From the NCBI RefSeq assembly GCF_002871795.1, contig NZ_PNHL01000004.1, positions 210,251 through 274,250 of the forward strand: 64,000 nucleotides of DNA. Direction: 5' to 3'. Source of the stretch: Brachybacterium sp. UMB0905 (GTDB lineage Bacteria; Actinomycetota; Actinomycetes; Actinomycetales; Dermabacteraceae). Both the position numbers and the translations under genes were made by a program. A model generated the notes under the pieces. It was not told where the DNA came from and did no database searches. It saw nothing but the letters and a program-made list of their open reading frames with translations. Positions 43,498 through 53,311 of the stretch are shown here, piece after piece; within the stretch, counting starts at the first letter, position 1, and the number at the start of each line of letters is the position of its first letter.

Positions 43498-44217
43498 TCA
43501 GCGGTCCGTGCGTTCGCGCACGACCTGCCCAAACGCCTCGGCGATGTGGCGCCCGGCGGCGGCGATCTGCTCATCGCGCGACCGCATCTGCGCCAGCAGC
43601 GCCGAGGCGTTCTCGCCGTAGTTTTCGCGCCAGCGCGCCATGAGCTCGGGGGAGGCCTCCGGGTGGAACTGCACGCCGACGGCGGAGCCGAGGCGGAACG
43701 CCTGGATGGGGCATTGTGCGGAGGTGGCGAGCAGCTGTGCCTGCTCGGGCAGGCGCGTGACCGCGTCATGGTGGGACTGCGCGGTCCAGAATTCGTCATC
43801 GAGCCCGCCGAGCACCGGGTCCTCGCGCCCGGCCGCGGTCAGCTGCACCGCAAAGGCTCCCTCCTGGTCCTGTTCGGCGCTGGCGAGGGTCAGCTCTCCG
43901 CCGAAGGTGTGCGCGAGGATCTGGTGGCCCAGGCAGATTCCCAGCACGGGCACTTGCGCGTCGACGGCGGCGCGCAGCAGCTCCCGCAGGGCCGGCAGGA
44001 AGGGGGAGGTGGCATCGTCGATCGCATTCCCGCGCCCGCCGAGCACCACGATTCCTTCCCCGCAGTCCGCCAGTGGCGGCACCGGCTCCTCAGTGAGCAG
44101 CACCGTGCGGTGTGTACTGGGCAGCCACTGCGTGAAACGGTCCAGCGGAACCGTGGGGTCCGGTTGCAGCACGGTGATCACGGCGGGGGAGGAAGATGCA
44201 TCGGGCACAGCGGTCAT
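43498..44217 (-). CDS. Class I glutamine amidotransferase, 239 aa
   Basis: Second GATase1 protein of the window. IVVLGGRGNAIDD is the oxyanion strand; VPVLGICLGHQILAHTFGG has the nucleophile Cys; VGVQFHPEASPEL gives His and Glu. Closest in style to GMP-synthase-like or aminodeoxychorismate-like stand-alone amidotransferases. ATG 44217 is used: CACACT lies 6 bases upstream; GTG at 44223 is an in-frame alternative. Acceptor unknown. Confidence 0.85.
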   Translation of the reverse strand: MTAVPDASSSPAVITVLQPDPTVPLDRFTQWLPSTHRTVLLTEEPVPPLADCGEGIVVLGGRGNAIDDATSPFLPALRELLRAAVDAQVPVLGICLGHQILAHTFGGELTLASAEQDQEGAFAVQLTAAGREDPVLGGLDDEFWTAQSHHDAVTRLPEQAQLLATSAQCPIQAFRLGSAVGVQFHPEASPELMARWRENYGENASALLAQMRSRDEQIAAAGRHIAEAFGQVVRERTDR

Positions 44218-44307
44218 GGGCACAGTGTGCCGCAGCGGAGGGCTGATGGCGCTATGCCGGCTGCGCTTCTCGAAGCGGGTGCCGATGCGACCAGGAACCG
44301 CCGCCGG

Positions 44308-44973
44308 TCACGACCTCTTTGTCCAGAAGTTCATGTAACGGTTCGTCTGCACGTTCCCACCGTTGGCGAGCGTCACGCTGTCCACGAGGTAGGACACCCG
44401 CAGATACTGCACGTACGCGGGGTCCGCGTAGCTCATGCGCACCTGGGTATCGAAGTAGGTGGCAGTCCACGGCGCGGGAGGCTTCCCATCGGGAACAGTG
44501 GTCCCCGTCGTCGGCCCGGTATAGATGAACTCATAGTGGATGTAGGCCTGCGTGTATCCGCCCGGTGACGTGAGGTTTTGCGACCTGCCGCTGCGGGCCG
44601 GATCGAGCTTCCAGTTTCCCTGCACGGAGTAGAAGGGGTCCCTGAGGTATCTCCGGTCGAGGGCGGCGGCGGGGATGTCCACGGTGATACGCAGGCCTGA
44701 GACCGTGAAGTTCGTCGTCGGAGAGTCCTCGCTCACGGACCCGTCAATGAAAGGGGACGCGACGATCTGGTACCCGTAGGGAGAGGTGCCGAACCGCGTG
44801 ACATGGTTGCTCAGGTAGAAATACCCGGCACCGACGTCGTACCGCCAGCTCAGGCTGGCGCGGTCGCGATACTCCAGGAGGGAGGCCGCGATGGCGGGCG
44901 CGGCGGTCGCGATGATGAGGCTGGGGGCGGCCCAGGCGGTGCCCTTGAGGACGGCGCGGATCTCACTCGTTAA
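44308..44973 (-). CDS. Secreted protein, 221 codons, without a canonical start codon
   Basis: The reading frame runs from a TGA at 44985-44983 through a clear signal peptide (TSEIRAVLKGTAWAAPSLIIATAAPAIAAS, residues 2-31) into an extracellular domain ending YMNFWTKRS. The signal belongs to the KGAAWAxPxxxxAxAAPAxAAS type common in Micrococcales exports. Homologous signals begin MTSE or similar, but here the codon before ACG is TTA (44973-44971) and no ATG, GTG, TTG or CTG occurs ahead of the signal. GAAGG lies at normal distance upstream. The first canonical start (GTG 44736) would lose the signal and 79 residues. Function unknown. Confidence 0.6.
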   Translation of the reverse strand, partial: LTSEIRAVLKGTAWAAPSLIIATAAPAIAASLLEYRDRASLSWRYDVGAGYFYLSNHVTRFGTSPYGYQIVASPFIDGSVSEDSPTTNFTVSGLRITVDIPAAALDRRYLRDPFYSVQGNWKLDPARSGRSQNLTSPGGYTQAYIHYEFIYTGPTTGTTVPDGKPPAPWTATYFDTQVRMSYADPAYVQYLRVSYLVDSVTLANGGNVQTNRYMNFWTKRS

Positions 44974-45035
44974 GATGCCGCCTTCTCACATAAAAGGTGA
45001 GTGTACAGCTTCGGTTGCGCGGATGGGCCGCCGAC

Positions 45036-45041
45036 TATCCT
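45036..45041 (+). promoter_or_regulatory. -10 box TATCCT of a leaderless transcript (fdhD)
   Basis: TATCCT, 6 bases, ATG of fdhD at 45048; TTGC at 45015-45018 may be part of a -35. Confidence 0.5.
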
Positions 45042-45047
45042 GGGACG

Positions 45048-45920
45048 ATGGGCAGGGTCACCGAGCAGGCGCGCATCCGCACCATCCGGGTGCGGGACGG
45101 GAAGCTCTATGCAGGTCGCAAGGGTGATCACGTTGCGGTCGAAGAGCCGCTGGATATCCGGCTGAACGGACAGAAGCTCTCGCTGACCATGCGCACCCCC
45201 GGGCACGACGTGGAGCTGATCCACGGCTTCCTGCACGGCGAGGGCATCATCGCCTCCCGTGAGGACATCAGCGAGGCCCGCTACTGCGACGGTGCCGTGG
45301 TGGAGGACGGCTCCGGCTTCGCCCGCAACACGTACAACGTCATGGACTTCACCACCGCCCGGCCGCAGCTGATGCCCCTGCACACCAAGGCCTTCACCAC
45401 AACCTCCGCCTGCGGGGTGTGCGGCTCGGAGTCCATCGACGCAGTGCGGAGCAAGAGCCGCTACACGCTCGTGCAGGACTGGGCGGTGGACCCGCGGGCG
45501 CTGCTGCAGGCCGCCGCCGATCTCACCGCGCAGCAGACCGTGTTCGCCCGCACCGGCGGGGTGCATGCGGCCGCCCTGCTCAGCCGCGATGGTGAGATCC
45601 TCGCCGTGCGCGAGGACGTGGGCCGACACAACGCCGTGGACAAGGTGATCGGCTGGGCGCTCATGAAGGACATGCTGCCGCTGCGCGAGCACATCCTGCT
45701 GGTCTCCTCCCGCGCCAGCTTCGAGATCGCCCAGAAGGCCTACATGGCGGGGATCCCGCTGCTGGCCTGCGTCTCCGCCGCAAGCTCCCTCGCCGTGGAC
45801 ACCGCCCAGGCGGTGGGGCAGACCCTCGTCGGCTTCACCCGGGCGTTCGATGACGGTGACGGGCGCATGAATGTCTACACCCACCCCGAGCGCCTGGACC
45901 TGGCCGCGGCGGAGGGGTGA
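45048..45920 (+). CDS. fdhD: Formate dehydrogenase accessory sulfurtransferase FdhD
   Basis: 290-aa cytosolic protein that hands sulfur from a desulfurase to the molybdenum/tungsten cofactor of formate dehydrogenase. VAVEEPLDIRLNG, MRTPGHDVELIHGFLHGEGII, TTTSACGVCGSES with the essential Cys pair C122/C125, and EDVGRHNAVDKVIG are FdhD signatures, and RAFDDGDGRMNVYTHPER is the cofactor-binding C-terminus. ATG 45048 is set by the promoter; an upstream open frame is unsupported. No formate dehydrogenase gene is in the window. Confidence 0.94.
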   Translation: MGRVTEQARIRTIRVRDGKLYAGRKGDHVAVEEPLDIRLNGQKLSLTMRTPGHDVELIHGFLHGEGIIASREDISEARYCDGAVVEDGSGFARNTYNVMDFTTARPQLMPLHTKAFTTTSACGVCGSESIDAVRSKSRYTLVQDWAVDPRALLQAAADLTAQQTVFARTGGVHAAALLSRDGEILAVREDVGRHNAVDKVIGWALMKDMLPLREHILLVSSRASFEIAQKAYMAGIPLLACVSAASSLAVDTAQAVGQTLVGFTRAFDDGDGRMNVYTHPERLDLAAAEG

Positions 45921-45937
45921 GCGAACGCATCGACGAG

Positions 45938-46555
45938 CTACGCGTCGGGGTGTTCGCCGCGCATGAGATCTACGAGGACAGGCATCGCCGTCGACGGATC
46001 CGGCCCCATGCGCCCTGCGGTCAGTGCAGGATCTGCCTGGTGGGCGATGCGATGAGCCTGCTCCCACGACGGGAAGGGAAATCGTGGGGAGAGCCGTTTT
46101 CCGGCGAGCAACCCGAGCGCCTGCAGCTCAGCGTCGAGCTGCCGCGAGGTCAGCACGGAACGGCGTGATGACGCATGCCAGCGCAGCCAGACCTCGAACT
46201 TCAGATTGCTGATGAGAAGCAGGATTCCCTCCTGCTCAGCGCGAGCGATCGGGCGCTCGAGAGTCCCGTGACGATCGACATCCACCAGGCATACGTAGTG
46301 GTCATACGGGGTGCCCTTGCGGCGATCCGCACCACGGTGTTCGATGCAGCGCTCGACCACGCGTAAGGGGTCCTTGCCCACCTTCACCGCTCGTACGTCT
46401 GCCGTGGTCGCGCGGCTGCGCAGATGCTGCTGCAGCCCTTCGACATAGGCCGGTTCCGTGACGGTGCCTTCGGTCATCACGAGAATACGAGTGCGCATCG
46501 GACGTCGAGGTGCCCTGCCCCTGCGTGCGGTGCGTCGTGAATGTCGCGAAGCCAC
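45938..46555 (-). CDS. rloB: RloB-family protein (phage defence effector partner), 205 aa
   Basis: RloB domain: RTRILVMTEGTVTEPAYVEGLQQHLR, YDHYVCLVDVDRHG, EQEGILLLISNLKFEVWLRWH and PSWEQAHRIA. The E...D...D/N-F-E-W pattern recalls Toprim-type nucleases, and RloB is thought to be the effector in RloA/RloB loci linked to type I restriction islands. GTG 46555 follows the RloA stop by 2 nt, so translation is coupled. Its 3' end is 17 bp from the convergent fdhD stop. Role in phage defence is by family association. Confidence 0.85.
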   Translation of the reverse strand: MASRHSRRTARRGRAPRRPMRTRILVMTEGTVTEPAYVEGLQQHLRSRATTADVRAVKVGKDPLRVVERCIEHRGADRRKGTPYDHYVCLVDVDRHGTLERPIARAEQEGILLLISNLKFEVWLRWHASSRRSVLTSRQLDAELQALGLLAGKRLSPRFPFPSWEQAHRIAHQADPALTAGRMGPDPSTAMPVLVDLMRGEHPDA

Positions 46556-46557
46556 GG

Positions 46558-47886
46558 TCAGGTCTCCGAGGTGACCAATGCCGAGAGCAGGCTGGGGGCG
46601 AGGCGCGGAGTTCCGCCGTAGCGACCGGTGAGGTAGCGCTTGGCGACGTTCGCATCCCGGTGGCGATGGAACTCGGCCAGACTCGTCAGCTCCGTGACAC
46701 CGTCGGCGTTCTTGTCGGTGAACCAGACCTGCTCGGGGTCGAGAGCGGTGGTGCTCAGCGGTGACAGCACGTAGGACTCGTGGCTGCTGAAGATGATCTG
46801 GGCGCCGTGCTCGTTGATCGTCTGATCCTCGAAAGCTCCCAGCAGCAGGTCCATCAGGTGGGGGTGCAAGCTCGCGTCGAGCTCATCGACCACCAGCAAC
46901 CCGCCGCGACGCAGCGTCTCCAGCGCCGGAACGGCGATGGCGAGCCAGGCCACCGTGCCATCGCTCTCATCCTGGATGGAGAACGGGGGGCAGTCCTCGT
47001 CGGCGCCCGCGTGCGTGAACAGCAGCCGGCGGACCACCTGTTCCAGAACCGGATCATCGAGCTGATCATCTGAGTCCAGCTCGTCTTCAGCGTCAGGCTC
47101 GACCTCAACGGCATCGGCGGGGGAATCGGCCGCCCGGAGACTCCTATGGAACTGTGCGAGAGCAGCCCGGAAGGCCTGCGGCAGATCCTGCTCCTCGATC
47201 CGCACAGCGGTGACCCCGATATCTGCGATGCGCAGGAGTGCCTGCAGGTCATCGACGTCGATCGCGCCGCTGGCCAGCATGTCCGCGATCATGCTCAGGC
47301 GTGCCTCGCGGTAGGAGTCCTTGACGAGCACCACGTCGAACTCATCCACGAGCCGCCGTGCCACATCGTGCAGCGGGGACTGCGGGAAGTGCAGGGCGCG
47401 ACTCAGCACCAGCTCCCGGTCCGTGACCTGCGTCGACGGTCGCAGGACCCGATCGTCACGGTCCCGCTCCAACCGCATCCTCCAGCGGGACGACGGGACA
47501 TCCCGCAGCCACTCCCTGGCTACCCCGCGAGCATCGACCTCGAACCCATACTCGTGCCGACGTCCGTCGAGCACGAACTCCAGCACGTAGGTGCTCGCCT
47601 TCTCGCGGGACGCCGGGTCCAGCCGGAAGGGCGCCCTCTGCATGGTCCGGGATGCCTGCCAGGAGGTCGAGGAGTCGCGGATGGCCGAGAAGGCGTAGAC
47701 CATCGCGTCCAGCAGCGCTGACTTGCCCGTGGCGTTGCCGCCGAAGATGCCGCAGGTGCGGTATGTGGCCGCCGTCCAATTGCCGTCGCGCGGCTGCAAG
47801 GTGCGCAGCGAGGTCCGCGTGAGGTCCACCGTGACCTCATCGCGGAGGCTCTTGTGGTTACGCACGGTGAAGCGCAGCAGGATCAT
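46558..47886 (-). CDS. rloA: RloA-family AAA/ABC-type ATPase, 442 aa
   Basis: SMC/OLD-like ATPase: MILLRFTVRNHKSLRDEVTVDL, Walker A GGNATGKS (49-56) in CGIFGGNATGKSALLDAMVYAF, a signature region, Walker B LLVVDELDASLHPHL (D334, E335) and the H-loop IIFSSHESYVLSP. The middle has an acidic insertion (VEVEPDAEDELDSDDQLDD). These ATPases sense infection and control RloB. ATG 47886 was chosen: TACGCT lies 7 bases upstream (leaderless), whereas ATG 47892 is only 1 base from that box. Together with RloB a two-gene defence cassette between fdhD and a SorC regulator. Confidence 0.88.
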   Translation of the reverse strand: MILLRFTVRNHKSLRDEVTVDLTRTSLRTLQPRDGNWTAATYRTCGIFGGNATGKSALLDAMVYAFSAIRDSSTSWQASRTMQRAPFRLDPASREKASTYVLEFVLDGRRHEYGFEVDARGVAREWLRDVPSSRWRMRLERDRDDRVLRPSTQVTDRELVLSRALHFPQSPLHDVARRLVDEFDVVLVKDSYREARLSMIADMLASGAIDVDDLQALLRIADIGVTAVRIEEQDLPQAFRAALAQFHRSLRAADSPADAVEVEPDAEDELDSDDQLDDPVLEQVVRRLLFTHAGADEDCPPFSIQDESDGTVAWLAIAVPALETLRRGGLLVVDELDASLHPHLMDLLLGAFEDQTINEHGAQIIFSSHESYVLSPLSTTALDPEQVWFTDKNADGVTELTSLAEFHRHRDANVAKRYLTGRYGGTPRLAPSLLSALVTSET

Positions 47887-47893
47887 GTGCATG

Positions 47894-47899
47894 AGCGTA
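47894..47899 (-). promoter_or_regulatory. -10 box TACGCT of a leaderless transcript (rloA)
   Basis: Reverse-strand TACGCT, 7 bases, ATG 47886. Upstream, CTCAGAG (47904-47910) and CTCTGAG (47943-47949) form an inverted repeat in a locally AT-richer spacer. Confidence 0.5.
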
Positions 47900-48049
47900 G
47901 CGTCTCAGAGTTCCGATCTCTACGAATTTCGTGGAAAATCGCTCTCTGAGCGCAAGGGGCGGTGCTCTCAAGCGGCGAGCCCGTTCGGCGACGCAGAAGC
48001 GTCGTGATGAGATGATCATCGCGGCAGAGAGGGAGGCGTGGGCGAAGGA

Positions 48050-49021
48050 TCAGGCCCTGTCCTCATGCAGCGCCAGCATCCGCAGCGCGGTGCTCTCATC
48101 GACCACCAGGTGCGTGGCAACCCGGGCGCGCAGGGCGGCCCCCAGCGCCCGGGCCTTGCGTGGCCCAGCCGCGACCAGCAGTCGCCGCGGGATCCGGGCC
48201 AGCGCCTCCGGGGTGGGGCCGGTGGAGCGTTCGTTGATCCGGATGTCCCGCCAGCTGCCATCGGCCCGCAGCATCACCGTGCACACATCACCCACGGCGC
48301 CGTCCTCTCGCAGCTGCGCCCAGTCCGCCTCGTCGAGATAGTCGGTGGTGTACACGTGGCTGGGGACGTCCGCTTCGAAGGCCCCGACCCCGAACACGGC
48401 CAGCTGCACCTGATTCTGCAGCTCCAGGATCCGACGGATCGAACGCTCGCGCCACAGCGCTTCCCGGGCCTCGGGCTGCTCGAAAAAGGTGGGCACCGGG
48501 AAGTGGTGGACCGACGCCTCCCACAGCGACCCCACCCGATCCAACATGGTCCCCACGTATTCCAGGCCCGAGCCCTGCGTGTTGATCACCCCGTTCAGCT
48601 GCACCACTCGCAGGTCTGAGGACGGCCGGGGCCTCAGCTGCTCCACGAGGGTGCCCACTGTCGTACCCCAGGCCATGCCGACGGTCATGCCCGGCTGCAG
48701 CATCTGCTCCAGCAGCCTGGCGCCGGCGCTCGCCACGGTCCGTAGGCGTTCCCCCTCGGTCTGCCCTGGTGCAGTGGGGATCACACGTACCTCCACGTGA
48801 TGGCGCCGACGGATCCGCTCGGCCAGCTCCTCGAGTCGGGAGCTCTCCGGGGGCTGCAGGGTGATCCGCACGATTCCGCAGCGGCGCGCATCGCGCAGCA
48901 TCCGCGAAACGGTGGAGCGGGAGACGCCCTGCGCCCCGGCGATCGCCTCCATCGTCTGATCGTCCTCGTAGTACATCCGTGCAGCCTCGTAGAGCTGATC
49001 GGAGCGGGAGGGGCGCATCAT
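48050..49021 (-). CDS. SorC-family sugar-binding transcriptional regulator, 323 aa
   Basis: N-terminal HTH RMYYEDDQTMEAIAGAQGVSRSTVSRMLRDARRCGIVRI, followed by the SorC effector domain: VGMAWGTTVGTLVEQLRPRPSSDLRVVQLNG, ELQNQVQLAVFGVGAFEAD, VMLRADGSWRDIRINERSTGPTPEALARIPRRLLVAAGPRKARALGAALRA. SorC proteins bind phosphorylated sugars or polyols. It is divergent from glpD-glpK, so it probably controls glycerol use, an uncommon pairing (GlpR of the DeoR family is usual). AACACT lies 6 bases before the ATG; the operator at 49032 overlaps it. Confidence 0.88.
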   Translation of the reverse strand: MMRPSRSDQLYEAARMYYEDDQTMEAIAGAQGVSRSTVSRMLRDARRCGIVRITLQPPESSRLEELAERIRRRHHVEVRVIPTAPGQTEGERLRTVASAGARLLEQMLQPGMTVGMAWGTTVGTLVEQLRPRPSSDLRVVQLNGVINTQGSGLEYVGTMLDRVGSLWEASVHHFPVPTFFEQPEAREALWRERSIRRILELQNQVQLAVFGVGAFEADVPSHVYTTDYLDEADWAQLREDGAVGDVCTVMLRADGSWRDIRINERSTGPTPEALARIPRRLLVAAGPRKARALGAALRARVATHLVVDESTALRMLALHEDRA

Positions 49022-49027
49022 CCGGCC

Positions 49028-49047
49028 AGTGTTGCACGTTCGTGCAA
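49028..49047. promoter_or_regulatory. SorC operator overlapping the divergent promoter
   Basis: TTGCACGTTCGTGCAA (49032-49047) is a perfect 7-bp inverted repeat with a 2-bp centre. It overlaps the reverse-strand -10 box AACACT (49028-49033) of the regulator gene, consistent with autoregulation and control of glpDK. Confidence 0.65.
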
Positions 49048-49148
49048 GCAGCTTGCGCTCAGATGCACCATCCCTTCAGCATGTGCCCCAGTCCTCAGCG
49101 GTGCCGGCCCCGAACGGCCATCCCGCCTCGTCGAGCGAAGGAGCGTCC

Positions 49149-50938
49149 GTGTCCACGCAGCAGCGATCCGTCCTCAGCCCCGCCGCCCGCACTGAGCATC
49201 TGGGCCGACTGCGCGCAGCCACCGCCGAGGCGCCACTGGACGTCCTCGTGGTCGGCGGCGGGGTCAACGGCGCCGGCGCCGCCTTCGACGCCGCGACCCG
49301 CGGACTGAACGTCGGCCTCGTGGAGAGCGAGGACTGGGCCAGCGGCACCTCCTCGCGCTCCTCGAAACTCATGCACGGCGGCCTGCGCTACCTGCAGATG
49401 CTGGACTTCACCCTGGTGGCCGAGGCACTGCGCGAGCGCGATCTGCTGCTCACCCGCACCGCCCCGCATCTGGTGAAGCCCGTCAAGTTCGTCTTCCCCT
49501 TCTTCCGCAAGGTGATCGACCGCGGTTTCATCGGCTCCGGGGTGGCGCTGTATGACGCGATGCAGTCCTTCGGCCGAAAGCGCGCCGTGCCGTTCCACCG
49601 CCACCTGCTGCACCGCAAGATGCTCGAGGTCTTCCCGGGCCTGGACGGGGACAAGGCCGTCGGCGCTCTCGAGTACTACGACGCGCAGATGGATGACGCC
49701 CGCTTCGTGATGATGCTCGTGCGCTCGGCCGCGCAGCACGATGCGGCCGTCGCTTCCCGCACCCGCGTCATCAACTACCTGCATGAAGGCGGGAAGGTCG
49801 TCGGCGCCCGCGTGCGCGATGAGCTCAGCGGCGATCAGTTCGACATCCACGCCCGCGCCACGATCCTCGCCGGCGGTGTGTGGACGCAGGACCAGCAGGA
49901 CCTGGCCGGCGCCGAGACAGGCCTAGAGGTCCTGGCGTCCAAGGGCATCCACATCGTGGTGCCCCGCGAGAAGATCGCTGCCGCACCCGACACCGGCATC
50001 ATCACCCAGACCGAGAAGTCCGTCCTGTTCCTGATCCCCTGGGACGAATACTGGGTCATCGGCACCACCGACACCCCGTGGGAGCACGACCCCCGCACTG
50101 TCGCCGCGACCGGCGCGGACATCGACTACGTCATCGATCACGCCAACGCCGTGCTCGGTGAGCCGCTGACCCGCGAGGACGTCATCGGCGTGTACGCGGG
50201 GCTGCGGCCCCTGCTGCAGCCCGTCCGCAAGGGCTCCGACTCCGGCAGCGCGAAGGTGTCCCGCGAGCACACCGTGATGGAGGTCGAGCCGGGCCTGTCC
50301 GCGATCGCCGGCGGGAAGTACACCACCTACCGGGTGATGGCCGAGGACGTCGTGGACTTCGCGCTGAAGGATCTCGACCCCGCGCGGCGCAGCCTCACTC
50401 GCGCGATCCCCGTGATCGGCGCCCAGGGCTACCCGGCGCTGGTGAAGGACAAGCAGCGCCTGATGCGCGAGTACGGCTTCGACGAGGTGCGCGTGGACCG
50501 CCTGCTGTTCCGCTACGGCGACCTGCTCACCGACGTCCTGGCCCTGGTCGCGGAGGACCCTGACCTGGGTCTCCCGCTCGAGCACGCCCCCCGCTACCTG
50601 CGGGCCGAAGCGCTGTACGCGGTGCGCGCCGAGGGTGCCCTGCACCTGGCCGACGTGCTCGAGCGCCGCACTCGCCTGGACTACGAGACCCGCCACCGCG
50701 GCGTGGACGCGGCCGAGGAGATCGCGGCGCTGATCGGCCCCGAGCTGGGCTGGGATGAGCAGACCGCGCGCGCCGAGATCGAGGCCTACCGCGCCAAGGT
50801 CGCTGCGCGTCTCGAGGCGGAATCTGTGCAGACCGATGAGCAGGCCGCCCAATTGCTGGGCGCCGCCCTGGATACTGGTGCGGAGACACAGAATGCTGGC
50901 GCGACGACCACGGATGCTGATGCGACGAAGGAGTCCCG

Positions 50939-50942
<4 letters not shown>
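49149..50942 (+). CDS. glpD: Aerobic glycerol-3-phosphate dehydrogenase
   Basis: FAD-linked membrane-associated enzyme oxidising glycerol 3-phosphate to dihydroxyacetone phosphate, electrons to quinone. FAD-binding [63 protein letters not shown]; and [11 protein letters not shown] are GlpD signatures. 597 aa is typical. GTG 49149 follows AAGGAG at 5 nt. The stop overlaps the glpK start (ATGA). Membrane association is peripheral. Confidence 0.95.
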
Positions 50943-52482
<1,540 letters not shown>

Positions 52483-52486
<4 letters not shown>

Positions 52487-53277
52487 CGAACGCCCCGCCC
52501 CCTGGTCCCGATCCCGCGGCCTCGCCCGCACCGACGGCGGCGGCGCCGTCTGCACCGCAGTGGCGCGTCGCGGATCGGGATCCGTCGGCCCCTGCTGGGC
52601 GGGGGCCGACGGGGGCGGGCGCTGGTGGTCCCGCGGGCAGCTCGGGCCGGGACCTGGCCGGGATCATCGTGTTCTGCCTGGGTGTCGCGGCGGTGGTGCT
52701 GTATCCGGTGGTGACGTTCCTCAACTACGGAGCCATGGGTGCGACCGTGACGCAGATCGGGTTCATGAGCTCCGGGCTGCGCATGCTCGTGCACCTGATC
52801 AGCGCCGTGCTCATGCTCGCGGGGGTTTGGTTGATGGCCCGCCCGGTCGCGGACCGCGGCTGGGCGAGCGCCGCCGTGGTGGGTGTGCTGCTCGTGCGGG
52901 TGGTCGTCGGGTTCGGCAGCAACATCGTGATCGGGATGATCGCCTCGCAGCTGAGCGGCCTCACATCGTGGATGGTGTTCAGCGTGCTGCAGAGCCTGCT
53001 GACCAACTTCCTGGTCACAGTGTTGACGCTCGTGGCCTGGGTGCTCGTGCGCGGATGGCGCGGACTGCCGGTGTTCCTCGCCGCGGCGGGGCTCGCGCTG
53101 GTGGTCGCTGTGGTCAGCGCGGTGCAGCTGCTCATGGGCTACACGATGGCGCCGATGGGCGGATACGGCCTGGGCGGGGTGCTGCTCGCGGCGATCCCGT
53201 CCCTGCTGTTCGCCCTGTTGACGCTCGGGGCGATGGGTGTGCTGACCGTGATGGGGCGGCGCGCGGTGCGTCGCTGA
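52483..53277 (+). CDS. Six-helix membrane protein coupled to glpK, 264 aa
   Basis: GTG start overlaps the glpK stop (GTGA). The N-terminal 55 residues are Pro/Ala/Gly-rich and disordered; six hydrophobic helices follow (from [23 protein letters not shown] to [27 protein letters not shown]). It has no NPA boxes, so it is not an aquaporin-type GlpF. Its translational coupling with glpK suggests a role in glycerol metabolism or uptake; family not recognised. Confidence 0.7.
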
Positions 53278-53311
53278 AGGTCGGGGCGGCTCCGGCATTG
53301 GCCGCGCCAGT

